The position numbers and the translations under genes were made by a program. The notes beneath the pieces are model-generated. The model saw only the letters and a list, made by a program, of their open reading frames with translations. It did no database searches and was not told the DNA's origin. Below, piece by piece: positions 11,443 to 23,807 of a stretch of DNA of 64,000 bases. The stretch covers positions 3,730,001 to 3,794,000 of the forward strand of contig JAIUCV010000004.1 of the NCBI GenBank assembly GCA_026724425.1, written 5' to 3'. The DNA is from Erythrophleum ivorense (Eukaryota > Streptophyta > Magnoliopsida > Fabales > Fabaceae). How positions within the stretch are numbered: position 1 is the first letter of the stretch; every line of letters starts with the position of its first letter.

Positions 11443-13298
11443 GTCCTTAAAAGGCAAATAAGGCACTGCAACAATGAAGTATATAAATTAGACTTTTTTT
11501 CCCTTTTTAAATTGACCATAGAATTAGTAGAGTTAAAACATATCATAACTAAATACATCAATAAGGGAAGATCAAACTATCTCGACTATGTAAATTTGGT
11601 TGACATCAACACCACCATATATGTGTACGGATCTATTTGCAATCAAGCATGCACTTAAAAGTTGGAAAAAGACAATTGAATACAAAGTATAAGAGTCTAA
11701 AGGTCATATGAAATATCAAATCTTTCAGAAGTCCAAAACCCCTCGCCATATACAAATAATCATCGTATTGGTAAGCTGGGGAAAAACAAAAGACAGATGC
11801 ATGACATTGTTTTAGGAAGTCACCATTAGTTCCCAAGTCAAGGGAGTCAGTTTTGATTTTGGCTGAATCTGTCATTCATGCAGCAATAGATAACAGCAAC
11901 ACCCCAGTTTAACATATATGAAATTAAACTAAAAAGAGCAAGGATATAAAATGAACTGGACAAACCAAGAAGTACATGTTAACACAATACCATGAATATT
12001 ATCACTTAAAATGGCTTTCACCATGCAAGTAACAAATATACACAAACACACAGTTGATTATTTAATTCTGTCTACTGTTCTACATAATCAACTGTAACTT
12101 ATTTGTTTATTATGTTTCAAATTTCAATAGAAAATTCAGAACTGTGATCTAACCTATCATGCATCAAGTCACCAAAATAGACCCAGAGTACTTGGTTGAT
12201 AGCTAGATACGCAACAACTGGATACTCAAGCTTGTCCACATAAAACTTATTACACCAATCATTGGCAGAGATGGAAACATCCAACTCTATATGCATCAAC
12301 AGGAAAAGAATGATTATTATTTATACTTTTTTCTTCCTAGCATAGGATACCTCTAGCACAAATCTGCAAGGCTTAAAGTTCTAAAATCTATAGACTCATC
12401 CTACCATTGTTCTTACTTACTTTCCAGCCGTATTCTTATGGGGTTAGTAAAAAACATTAGATGCAAAAGACATTACACAGTTCTTCTGGTACAAATCAAA
12501 TTTAAAAAAAAAAAACAAATTGCAACATAGGATAAGACCTTAACAGCCATTTCTTACCACCTTTATCTAACACGTGGCCAAAATTGAACATAGTGACAGT
12601 AGTATTTTTCTAGTTGAACCAAGACAAACAGCAATGCAACAAGTTGCCACAGGACAAAGATAATGTCTTAAATATAACAGTATCTCATAAAGTACAACTT
12701 TCTACCTGATGCAACCATTTTAATGCCCATTCTTCTCAACATAGAAGTTACAATTGTGCATATATATATATATATATATATAAAATCATGGATATTCTTA
12801 AGAAACATCAAGCCAGTCACTCTCTAAATCTCATATACATTGACAATCATATATATCTTCAAACGAATCAGTATTTTCTAAAAGCTTAAGGGCTAGCATA
12901 CCAACACATCAACTACTACAGTTAACTTCTGGCTCCCACAAGATACTAGCAACAGAAGTTTTAGTTCTCCTCTACACCATTGCCCATTAGCATAACAACC
13001 TATATTATGATTACATATTTATGCTTACTAAAATCAGGCCTGAAATTTAACCAATGATTTACTCATCCCCACTCCCCTTCATATCATACATAGATGCAGA
13101 AGCTTTCTACCTGGCCCCTAAAAAAAAATTACCATTCTGCCCAAACACCTGTCCAAACTTTCATATGTATCAGCCCCCTCACCCCAAAATAAATAAATTG
13201 GCCGCGCGTGTCAGTTGATTCATAACAACCTAGCTTGCATGACCATATTCCAAGAAGCATAAGAAACACAAATTCTGACAATCAAATATAAGAGATAT

Positions 13299-13527
13299 TG
13301 TTGGAATGGGCCAAGCCCATTATCTCATTTTTATGTCTTAGTCTTTTATTTTCAGATCTTTTTTTTTATTGTCATTTACTGTTCCTATTTTATCTCCCTG
13401 TTTCTCGTTCTCTTCCTATTCTTCAGCTAACTCAGTGGGATTTCCTGCTATTCAATCGACTCCCACCGCTATATATGTATTCATTGTCTCCAATGAATAA
13501 TAATCAAGTTTCTCCTAGAAATCCACA
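13299..13527 (+). repeat. 5' LTR of the Copia element
   Basis: It starts tgttggaatgggccaagc and ends aaatccaca, and matches 18087-18316. It contains a TATA-like ctatatatgta near 13470. It is preceded by the duplicated target gatat. Confidence 0.95.
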
Positions 13528-13540
13528 TGGTATCAAAGCC
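13528..13540 (+). other. Primer-binding site of the Copia element
   Basis: tggtatcaaagcc follows the left LTR directly. It matches the initiator-tRNA-Met complement (TGGTATCAGAGC) used by many plant Copia elements, with one mismatch. Confidence 0.85.
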
Positions 13541-13644
13541 TAAAGGCTCATGCAACCTAGGGGAATACTATTTGGCACCATGCAGTCAGACACTAGCAAC
13601 AAAGTATCTCCCTGATCTCACCAAAGAGTGCTGACCCACAAATA

Positions 13645-16600
13645 ATGACTGCCGAGCAAATAGACATGGCTGACAAGCAAAGTAGCACGACCTCCAATGG
13701 ACAAACACCTTCAACGTTACCAGTACAGCCTACTTTCTCGTCTGCCACCTCCGATAGTCTTTCCTCTCTCCTAGTAACTCATCGTCTAACGGAAAACAAT
13801 TATCTTCTCTGGTCAAGAAACGTTCTCATGTTTGTTAGGGGCAGATGGAAGGAGAAGTACTTGACCGACGAAGCTGTTGCACCTGACCCATCCAACCCAC
13901 GATATGAAATCTAGCTTTCTGAAAATAACACTATCATGACTTGGCTTATAGGCTCTATGTGTGTAGAAATCAGTGGTAATTATATGCTTGCCACTAGTGC
14001 CACGGACATATGAGAGTCTGTGAGAAGAACTTATGGGGTAAGAGATAACTCAGCTGCTGTTTTTTCAATCAAAAGACAGCTTCAGGACTTAAAACAGGGA
14101 GCTAAGACTATAACACAGTACTACACATCACTCATGCGTCTTTAGCAACAGATAGATCTCTATGAGACACATAATTGGTCCTACCACAGAGATGAAATCT
14201 ACTACAAACAGTTGATTGAAAAAGAACGGTCCTGAGTTTTTATTAGGTCTAAATGACAAATTTGGGGAAATCAGGGGGAGAATTATGAGCCTGAAGCCAA
14301 TGCTCTGTCTTGAAGAAATTGTAAACACCGTGAAATGTAAAGAAAGTAGGAAGGAGTTGACACAGTGTTCTGCTCTCACAGTACTCTGAGTCCTTTGCCA
14401 TGGTGACTAGAGGAGGACAGACACCAAGAGTATCGTGGAAAGAAGCCTACAAAGTGGTGTGACCACTGCAATAAAGGAGGCCACGCCAAAGCCAATTGCT
14501 AGAAGATACACGGAAAGCCTCCCAACAAACTTGGAAATAGAAGTGAGAGCCAAGGTTTGCTAATTGGAGCAAACACAAATGAAGAAATCCTGAACAAGGA
14601 AGAACTGACCATTCTTAAGAGGTTGCTAGAGAAGCACAATTTACAAAATTCCAAAAATCCCACAAGGGAGAAAAATCTTCCAACTCCCTCTATAACTATG
14701 GCCCAAGCAGGTATTTACCTGACAACTGTACTAAGCTCAATAGTGAAACTTGAAGCTGTTTGGATTATTGACTCAGGGGCTACTGATCATGTTATTGGTC
14801 TTAAAAAAGCTTTTAGTAATCTTAAATACTGTTCTGTCTATTCACCTATAAAGGTAACTAATAGAACCTATGCTAAGATTCTTGGAATTGAGACTGTAAC
14901 TATATCTAAGACCATTGAGTTGAAAAATGTTTTATATGTCCCTAAAATTAAATGTAATATGCGCTCTGTTAGAAGAATAACAAAGTAATTGAAGAGCACT
15001 GTTAACTTCACTGATGATAATTGTGTTTTTGAGGATTTGGCTTCGAGGAAGCCGATTGGCAATGCTAAGGAATGAGGAGGACGCTACTACTTAGAAACAG
15101 CACAAGTGAGGAATAAGAGTGAGAGAGTTGATATCTTCTCTACTATTTACAATAATGAGATTGAGTTGTGGCATTATAGGGTAGGCCACCTAAGTTTTCG
15201 TTACATGAAATGTTTATTTCCTGATTTGAGTAATAAGATTGATTCTACCTCCTTCCATTGTGAATTTTGTCAATTTGCCTAACTCACAAGAACTCATTAT
15301 CCTACACATACTTATAAACCCACAAAACCTTTTGCACTAATTCACAGTGATATTTGGAGTCCATCAAAAATCTCTAATTTATCTAAATCCAGGTGGTTTA
15401 TAACATTTATTGATGATCACACCCACCTAACATGGGTTTTTCTAATGAAAGAAAAGTCCAAAGCTTTACAAATTTTCAAAAACTTTCACATTTTCATAAA
15501 AAACCAACTTGGCTCCACAATTCAAATACTTCGAAGTGATAATGGGAGAAAATACTTGAGTATCAACTTTCAAAACTATCTTATTGAACATGGGATACAC
15601 CACCAAACCTCATGTGTTTATACTCCACATTAGAATGGGATAACCGAAAGGAAAAATCAACATCTCTTAGAAGTTTATAGAGCCTTGATGTTCGCTAACA
15701 ATGTTACTCACATTTTTTAGGGTAATGCGATTCTTACCTCTGCTTACTTGATTAATAGGTTACCCTAAAAAGCCTTAAAGTTTGAAAAACCTATTCAGAA
15801 ATTTCAAAAACTCTATCCTAATTCTCATTTAGTGTCAACTATACCCCAAAAAATATTTGGTTGCACCGTTTATATACACAATCATGGCGGGGGAAAGCTG
15901 GGTTCTCATGCTGAAAAATATATTTTCCTTGGTTATTCACCTACCCAAAAAGGGTATAAGTGCTACTCTCCTGCCTCTCGTAAGTATTTTGTAACTATGG
16001 ATGCCAATTTTTTTGAAAACATCCCTTTTTACCCCAAATTACTCATTCAGGGGGAGATAGAGAAGAATGAATGGTTAATTTGTGAAGATTCAGCACCTGG
16101 ATCCCAAAGATTCCAAATATCACTTGATACTGAACCTATCCAACTACCTCCAGCTATTACACTTCCCAAACCAACTACAAATGATTTCTCACCTAAGAAT
16201 TCCAACCAAACTTCTAAAAAAGACCAAAACAATTTGGAGAATCAATCTGAAACAAATTATGAGAATCAGGATAAACTACATATAACTAGGACAGAAGTGG
16301 ATCAACCACAAATGCAAAAGACTAAGCTATATACCAGGAGGAACAAGGGCACCAAACAACCAAAGAGTTGTAGTAGAGAAGAAAACATTCCTAAACAAAA
16401 CCAAGAGTCCAACCAAAAATCAAATTCTGATGAGCTCAATTGGCCAATTGCTATAAGAAAAGGGAAACGATCATGCACGCAACATCCTATTGGTAATTAC
16501 ATATCTTAAGATAAACTTTCTTCCAATTTAAAGATGTTTGTTGTGAATGTCTCTGGCAAAAGAATACTAGGCTCATTCCAGGAAGCTATTAGTGACCCTA

Positions 16601-18079
16601 AATGGAGGATAGCTAAACAAGACGAATTAAAAGCACTGAAAAAAAAAAAACAGAACTTGGGAAATAGCTCAGCTACCTGAAGGAAAGAGAACCGTGGGGT
16701 GCAAATAGGTATTTACCATTAAATATAATGCAAATGGGACAGTAAACAGGTACAAGGTAAGACTACTAGCCAAGGGTTTTACTCAGACCCATGGGATAGA
16801 CTACCAAAAAACATTTGCTCCATTAGCTAAACTAAACACAATAAAAATTTTACTCTCACTGGCTGTGAACCTAAATTGGCCACTTTATCAATTAGATGTG
16901 AAGAATGCTTTCCTGAATGGAGATCTTGAAGAAGAAATCTTTATGGAGATACCATAGGGGTTGAGAACCCAAGACAACAACTCAAGGGTGTGCAAACTCC
17001 TTAAATCCCTCTGTGGTCTAAAATAGTCACCTAGGGCATGGTTTGGAAAATTCTCTCCAGTAATCAAACGGCTAAGATACACCCAATGCCAGACAGACCA
17101 CACATTATTCATCAGACAAAATGAAGGTAAGAGTTCAATTCTTATTGTCTATGTGGATGATATTGTGATAACAGGGGATGATACTACAGAAATTGCAAGG
17201 TTAAAAGACAACTTGACAGCTGAATTAGAAATCAAAGACTTGGGAAAATTGAGATACTTCTTAGGTATGGAAGTGGCTAGATCTAACAGCGAAATGAGTG
17301 TGTCACAAAGGAAATATACTCTTGAATTGTTGAAAGAAACAAGGATGTTGGGAGCCAATTACAAGATGAAACTAAAGCAAGAAGGAGCACCAGTTGATAA
17401 GGAGAGATACCAAAGACTAGTAGGTGAACTCATATACCTATCTCACACTAGACCTAACATTAGTTTTGCAGTAAGTGTTGCAAGTCAGTTCATGAGTGAT
17501 CCACGAGAGGAACACTTGCAGAGAGTTTATAGAATCTTGAAATACCTTAAAATGACACCTAAGAAAAGATTATTCTTTCCTAAGAATGATTCTAGGGAAG
17601 TAGAAGTTTATACTGATGCATACTAGGCAGGGTCAGTAATTGACAAAAGGTCGACTACAGGTTATTGTACTTATGTATGGGGTAATTTGGTGACTTGGAG
17701 AAGTAAGAAACAACTAGTGGTAGCGAGAAGCTCCGCAAAAACAAAATATAGAGCTCTGGCCCTTAGAATTTGTGAGGGCATCTAGATACTGAGACTAACA
17801 CAAGAATTTGCACAAAAGATAACTATGCCTATCAGAGTGCGGTATGACAATATGACTACTATTGGAATTGCTCAAAATCCCATACACCATGATAGAATAA
17901 AACACGTGGAAATTGACAGCCATTTCATCAAGGAAAAAATTGAATCCAAAATAGTAGATCTTGCCTACAACTCAACAAGTCAACAAGTGGCTGATATTCT
18001 AACAAAAGCTCTTCCAAGAATCAAGTTTGAAGAGTTAAGAAGTAAGCTGAGATTGATCAATATCTATTCTCTAGCTTGA
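13645..18079 (+). pseudogene. Broken Copia gag-pol polyprotein
   Basis: The gag start is at 13645 (MTAEQIDMADKQ...). The gag motif LTENNYLLWSRNV is near 13789, and a CCHC zinc knuckle (WCDHCNKGGHAKANC) lies at 14455-14499. The protease active site DSGA is at 14770-14781, the GAG-pre-integrase LWHYRVGHLS near 15166, the integrase core about 15250-15750, the reverse-transcriptase YVDD at 17150-17161, and RNase H remnants about 17600-17770. It ends near 18079, just before the right LTR. Numerous in-frame stops (many TGG to TAG or TGA) and at least one frame break make it non-functional. Confidence 0.9.
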
Positions 18080-18086
18080 AAGGGAG
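18078..18086 (+). other. Polypurine tract of the Copia element
   Basis: gaaagggag lies immediately before the right LTR, as expected for the plus-strand primer. Confidence 0.8.
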
Positions 18087-18316
18087 TGTTGGAATGGGCC
18101 AAGCCCATTATCTCATTTTTATGTCTTAGTCTTTTATTTTCAGATCTTTTGTTTTTATCGTCATTTATTGTTCCTATTTTATCTCCCTGTTTCCCATTCT
18201 GTTCCTATTCTTCGACTAACTCAATAGGATTCCCTGCTATTCAGTCGACTCCCACGGCTATATATGTATTCATCGTCTCCAATGAATAATAATCAAGTTT
18301 CTCCCAGAAATCCACA
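18087..18316 (+). repeat. 3' LTR of the Copia element
   Basis: It pairs with 13299-13527 and differs at roughly 16 positions plus one indel by eye. It is followed by the gatat target duplication. Confidence 0.95.
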
Positions 18317-18649
18317 GATATATTGCTTGCTCAACTAATCATGGCACATTTAATATTTCTCCAGATCTTCCATTGTTCAACATTAAACATAGAAGTTAAT
18401 GTTACAGAAATAATATATCTATTCTGGGAATTAGGAAATTGATTGTGCTTTAAATAGAAAAGGGTATCAACATCAACATCAAAACTTTTAAATGCAACAC
18501 ATTAATAAATTGTATGCGTAAGTGCTGAACAAACATCAGGGATGCCTAAAACAACATAATTACTTCTGATCTTACATATTGAAAGTCTTGTATATTCTAA
18601 ATAATGAAGACCTCTTCACAAGTCAATTGAGCACAACATCTACCTCCCC

Positions 18650-18680
<31 letters not shown>

Positions 18681-19576
18681 GATATAGATTCTTCCTCTTA
18701 AACTCCATTCCCCCATTGGCATTCAGGCATAAAGCAGGATACTATATAATGGCACACTATTGAAATCAGCCTACAATTGACTAAAGATATGTAATCCTCT
18801 CCACTCCTGTCCACGTTGAATATAAATTGCTCCCAGTTAAGAAAAGGGCAGGAGTGCAATACCAAAAAACAAAGGATGAGCTAAACCTTGTAATGTGTTG
18901 AACCTTGAGGCAAATGCATTGTTCAATTGTAACCTTCTAATTAGTAACAAAAACACAAAAGTCATATTATGAAAAGCAGACAGCAGATGGACATAGATGC
19001 AGAGACTTATAGTGTAATTCAAACTCAAAGTTAATGTTCTGCCCCAACTATTTTCCAGAATGTCACAATTATCAGTCTTATTTTCTTAATTTTCAAAATT
19101 TGGCAGGCACCCACGATACCACAATTATAATATGTACATTCAAGCCCCGAAAGTTACAGCTTTCTAGAGAAAACGAATAGCTTGCAAAAAATTGCTCAAT
19201 AAGAAAACCCACAATCCACATTCAATTGATATTCTTAAAATTAAAAAGCTGCAACCATCTAAAAAGAATTATGAGAACGTAAGAACCTCCAAGACTCTCA
19301 AGGATCCATTATACTTCGTCCAAGACAACAAAACCATTAAAAAAAAAAAAAGAGCCCAAAGTCCTAATTCCCGCGCAGCAAAATCGACAACCCAGAATGC
19401 AGAATCCGAATCACTGAATTGAAATTATTACACAAACCGAAACCTAAAACACAATTTTATCCCCCTACAATCAATACAGCGGCTAATTCCAATAAGATCA
19501 TAAGGCCGAATATAAGGATATTAAAAAAAAAAGGAAAATTACGATGCAGAGAAGGAAGAAACGGAGAAGAACCAAC

Positions 19577-19750
19577 CTGAAGTTTCAGAGAAAATAGCGT
19601 TGATGATTGATAGAGAGATCGCTGTTGAATGGCAAAATCGTTTAGAAGTTGGAGAAGGAAATGTGGAAGAGAGAGAGATAGGTTTTTCGAGGCTCAAACT
19701 GAATTTGGTAGAATTAGGGTTTTGAAGAAACGGAGATCTGAGTGGAAAAA
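19577..19750 (-). other. Untranslated first exon of the UBA gene
   Basis: On the minus strand this stretch is CT-rich, has no ATG, and ends cttcag|gttggt, a good donor. It includes AAACCCTA (19715-19722), the telo-box common near plant transcription starts. It is separated from the coding exon by the 8.1-kb intron. The 5' edge is approximate. Confidence 0.6.
19715..19722 (-). promoter_or_regulatory. Telo-box (AAACCCTA)
   Basis: AAACCCTA read on the gene strand, in the presumed 5' leader. Telo-boxes are frequent just after the start site of plant housekeeping and translation-related genes. Confidence 0.45.
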
Positions 19751-19904
19751 AAAAAACAAAAACAAAATCTCCTATTAACAGAACATATACATTTGTTGCC
19801 TCATTCCCTTCTAATTTTTTAATTTTCCCTTATTATATATTTCTTTTTTATTTATAATATTTTACTTTTTATTTTTTTATAGTATGAAAATTAATTTTTT
19901 TAAA

Positions 19905-20225
19905 AAATTATGCTTTTAGCTTTTATAATTTAAATAATTTTTAATTTAATCATTATCATTATATTTTTGTTAATATTTTGCTTTATATGTAAGTTAATTT
20001 TATTTTATTATTCATATTTTTACTTTTTTCATTAATATGAATCACATGTATTTAGAGTGTTAAAATAATTCTTAATTAATTGTATTAATAAAATTTAACA
20101 TGCTAATAAAATTTTAATAATAAGAATTAAATTAAAAATTTTATAAATTATAAAGACTAAATTATAATTTTGTAAATTATAGAAAATAAATAAAAATTTG
20201 AACAAAACTATAAAAACTAAAGATG
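19905..20225. repeat. Dispersed AT-rich repeat, copy 1
   Basis: It shares order and wording with 24885-25240, for example tataatttaaataatttttaa, then attaataaa(a/g)tttaaca, then ttataaagac(c)taatt. No coding capacity. It is probably part of an old transposon. Confidence 0.6.
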
Positions 20226-20373
20226 CACTTTTTCCTAATTTTTTTTTCTAATTTTAATGAACCACGTGTGAGGTACATATGAAATTCTCTTTTTCTTAGA
20301 GGACTTTTGAAATATCTGAAAATTATCGGTTGCAGGAATACTAAAATACAAAAGGGCAAATTCAAAGCCTCTG

Positions 20374-20407
<34 letters not shown>

Positions 20408-21015
20408 CCAAATTGAAGCATTTAACTAAATCTGTTGATCACGACTAGTTTTATGTAATTAATTGTTTTGTATGAAAGTTATTATAATTGTGTTTAACAA
20501 AATATTCCATTCATTTTTTAAATATTTATTTTCTATTTTCAGTATTTTTTTAAATTCTCACTGTTCGGTGAACCAAGTCTAAATTTGGATTGAATCAGGT
20601 TCCCTTTTTTTTTTTGGTCACAGTCAAGAATAAATGTTTTCATGAGGACTAAGCATGAATTTTTTTTTGGGTAAGTAGAAATAATTATAAATTTTAATTT
20701 AATGTATTTCTACACAATAATTTATACATCTCCAAGCCTAATCACATGGACAATAATCATTGAATCAAACGTCTGATTAGTTTGGTATTTAACCTCCAAA
20801 AGCCAAATATTTTTTTAAAATTTTATATTGATTTAATTGATTTTTAAAAGAAGTCAGCCCATTTATTGTTAGATGAATTTAACATAATAAATAAAAGAAA
20901 CAGTGATCATGTAAATATAAGAAAACAAAATTGCTTTTTATATCTATCATAATTTTTAATCCACAATGCTAGAAAATTAAAGGAAAAAACTTATATAGAG
21001 TTCTCTGTATTTTAG

Positions 21016-21183
21016 TGTTAAGTTTTTAATTAAAATATGATAAATGTATGATTTTTTAATTAAAATATTACATGTGTGTAATTTTTACAAATAATTATAT
21101 AATGTTTTTAATTGAATCATTATTTGTTATATTTTTATTAAAAAAACTATATATTTATTATATTTTGATTAAGAAATCTAACA
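21016..21183. repeat. Short foldback element, copy 1
   Basis: About 43 bp at the left (tgttaagtttttaattaaaa...) is the imperfect reverse complement of the right end (...ttgattaagaaatctaaca). This gives a 168-bp hairpin-forming, MITE-like unit. Related copies lie at 24415-24602 and 25967-26133. Confidence 0.6.
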
Positions 21184-22542
21184 ATAAAAATAAAAAGAAT
21201 TATATTTAAATTTAGTACAAAATTAAAACTTAAGCAATGCTTAAACAAAAATATATTAAAGAATATTCACGAAGAAATAAGACAACTCTCATCCTTATCT
21301 TAAAGGTTTATTTTTTCCAAAAAAAAATTTCCTCCGAAAAGTATTAAAAAATATTGCAATATTCACAAATAGATAACACAATTCTCATCCTTATCTAAAT
21401 TATTTGTTTCTTAAAAAGTCTTTCGTTGCACAGAATGAAAGGCATTATCGTTGGAAAATTAGTGAAATGAGATGTCAAAAAATAACAAATCAATTATGCT
21501 CAATTTCCGGCTCCTAATTTGCAAGCCCATGTGCTACATCGGTTTCTGTTATACGTTATTTCTAGGTTTCACTAAATAATATGCAGTCTATCACATGCAC
21601 GTACAAGGTTACGATGATTATTTTTAATTGAAAATAACATTCATTTTTCATATTAACAAAATCATTTAGTTTTATTGAAATAGTTGCTTTCTTTAATTAA
21701 TTACTCTATTTTTTTATAGAATTGATCACTGTATTTTTGGGTATACTATTATGTTTACAAAGTACAAGCATAATAAAATGTTTTACAGAATTGAATAATT
21801 TCGTACATTTTGCAGTCTAATAAGACTAGTCTAATGTAATGAACGTAGAAAATAGTAATTTTACAAAGGATAAACAAGTAGTCATATTCTTTTCAAAAGT
21901 TATATTTGCTCAAGATTCCCACAGTCTTGTAATCCTTAGAAGCATAATGCCTGTTTGGTACAATGAGGTAAATAGGGATACAATGCTCTTTTTTAATTTT
22001 TTTTTATTTTTTATATTATTTTTATTCAATTAAACATAAAATAACTCTCATAAATTTTTTATATTATATTAAACATAAGCATTTCATTATATTTATATTA
22101 TAATTCTCTTTCTATTTTTATATCTCATAATTCTATATACCAAACTATATATAACATATACATTGTAAGTTAGACATAATTGTTCATCAAATAAATTTAA
22201 GTGTAATCTTTTAAGTGCCTATTATTATTATTTTTATTTTTAGTAAATTATTACTTTCAATGACTAATTTCGTAATTTAATCATTTAAATAAACAAAAAT
22301 TATTAAAAAATTATTAAAAGATTAAATTGGAAGAGTCAAACTTAAAAAATAAATTAAAATTTTAATAATCTGTTAAAAAAATTATTAATCAATTCCAAAT
22401 TTTTTTAATACGATCGTGACATGTGAACAATTATATTTGAAAGAGTCAATAATGAATATAACGATAAATTGTAAATATCATATTATGCTTTTATTAAAAA
22501 AATGGCTAGATTTTGGGAAGGAAGAGAACATATAAACAATAA

Positions 22543-23003
22543 AGGTGTATTTGGTTTGGGGTTTTTGGATGAGAGAAAAGGAGAATAAGATGTTTGGTTG
22601 AAAAAAATTGGGGAGGATAGGAGGGAAGGGAAGGGGAGGCAAATTTCCCTCCCCTCCATATTGGGGGGTTTTGGAGGGAAAGAAAGAAGACTTTTTTAAT
22701 TTATAATTTATTTTTTGTCTCTTAATTTTTTAATATATTAATATTTAATAAAAATTAAGATAAAATTTTTTTATCAAGAATTAAAAATAAAAAAGATTAG
22801 AATTTATAATTTTTTTTAAAAAAATATTGATATAAATAAATATTTTATTAAAAACATTAAAAATAATATAAAGGTAAATTTGTCCAAATATAATCCCCTC
22901 TCCTCCTGAACTAAACAATAATCTCTTTTTCCCTTCTCTTTCCTCCCTTCCAATCAAACAAAACTCATTAAACCCTATCTCCTCCGTTGAACCAAACAAA
23001 GCT
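22543..23003. mobile_element. Tourist-like (PIF/Harbinger-type) MITE
   Basis: 461 bp flanked by taa (22540-22542 and 23004-23006). The left end is aggtgtatttggtttgggg. The reverse complement of the right end is agctttgtttggttcaacgg, so the inverted ends share the TTTGGTT core. G-rich on the left and C-rich on the right (ggagggaaggg against cccttcc), so the whole element can fold back. A three-base TAA target and such ends are typical of Tourist elements. There is no transposase. Confidence 0.7.
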
Positions 23004-23250
23004 TAAGATTGTTTGTTACTCATTTAAAGTTGATCATTTCACAAGATGTACCAAAAAAATTAAAAAGTAGATTATTGCATAATCCTATTTCAGTTTTCAT
23101 TTCTTTTCACTTTTTTGTTTTTTGTTTTTTGTTTTGCAGTACTACCATTAAAAAATAGATTGTTTGTTACAATTGTTTTGATAATTGTTTTAGTTTGAGT
23201 AATGATAAACATAACACAATGATGCCTTTTAGACCATTAGACCAATTAGT

Positions 23251-23470
23251 TTGCAACAATATTGTGATGTATTTTGGGCAGCCAATCATGTTTATGAAAC
23301 TCGGTCTTCTCCAATTATTCAATTCCTACAATCCTTTTGCACTCAACCAAGTGTTGAGTGTTACAAGATCAATATTAATATTGATGGCTCTTTCATTCTT
23401 GATCAAGCACCATATATTGATATTGGAATTATTATCAAGATGTCAATGCTATTATTATTGTTGGCAAAGC
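23251..23470 (+). pseudogene. Fragment of a LINE-associated RNase H domain
   Basis: The frame contains KININIDGSF and, after a gap, IDIGIIIKM. This is the pattern of the plant RVT_3-type RNase H domain (K-hydrophobic-N-x-D-G-x-F followed by a G-hydrophobic-hydrophobic-R/K strand). Only this N-terminal portion is recognisable and no reverse transcriptase is nearby. It is a decayed LINE fragment or a relic of a domesticated RNase H protein. Confidence 0.45.
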
Positions 23471-23807
23471 AAAAAAATCTTCAAATTGCAAGTGTTGTGA
23501 GTTTTGCACTTCTAATTAGGTTACGTTATGCTAATTTAGTTTTGACTAGATTACTCGTTATGCTCCAAAGAATATGTGCTCATTTAGTTGGGTTTTTATG
23601 CTCCCATTTTTGTTTAGCAACTATATGATACTATTTGCTGTTATGCTCTTAACTTGTTTATGTTTCATTATTTGAACGAATCCCTGTAGTATGGAAATTT
23701 TTTTAAGGGATTAAAACTTGTAATTAGAAAGAGAACAATTTTAATTACAAAGACAAAAATTTTAATTATGAAAAAAATCATATTTTAAAATGTTAACTAT
23801 ACCACAT

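Larger units (their letters stand above)
13299..18316 (+). mobile_element. Complete but inactive Ty1/Copia LTR retrotransposon
   Basis: The element is 5018 bp, bounded by a 5-bp target-site duplication gatat (13294-13298 and 18317-18321). Its LTRs of 229 and 230 bp begin TGTTGG and end CCACA. The primer-binding site follows the left LTR and a polypurine tract precedes the right one. By eye the two LTRs differ at about 16 positions (around 7%), so the insertion is millions of years old under usual plant rates. The domain order gag, protease, integrase, reverse transcriptase, RNase H is that of Copia. It lies in an intron of the UBA gene, antisense to it. Confidence 0.95.
11466..19576 (-). other. 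8.1-kb 5'UTR intron of the UBA gene
   Basis: Read on the minus strand, the donor is cttcag|gttggt (19577/19576) and the acceptor is ttgttgcag (11466). The intron holds a Copia retrotransposon (13299-18316), so about 3.1 kb is host sequence. That part is AT-rich and contains TA microsatellites near 12762-12782 and 18655-18680. No other gene was recognised in it. Confidence 0.65.
19751..22542. other. AT-rich spacer with dispersed repeats, no gene
   Basis: It contains the repeat at 19905-20225, a TA microsatellite (about 20377-20404) and the foldback at 21016-21183, listed separately. The short frames have no recognisable domain. Confidence 0.6.

Noticed and set aside
9729..11658. Several open frames on the plus strand across the UBA gene
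   Set aside because: They are antisense or alternate-frame shadows of a 649-codon gene with a UBA domain, and have no domains of their own.
23195..23500. 101-codon frame beginning MSNDKHNT
   Set aside because: It overlaps the RNase H-like fragment in another frame and matches nothing.
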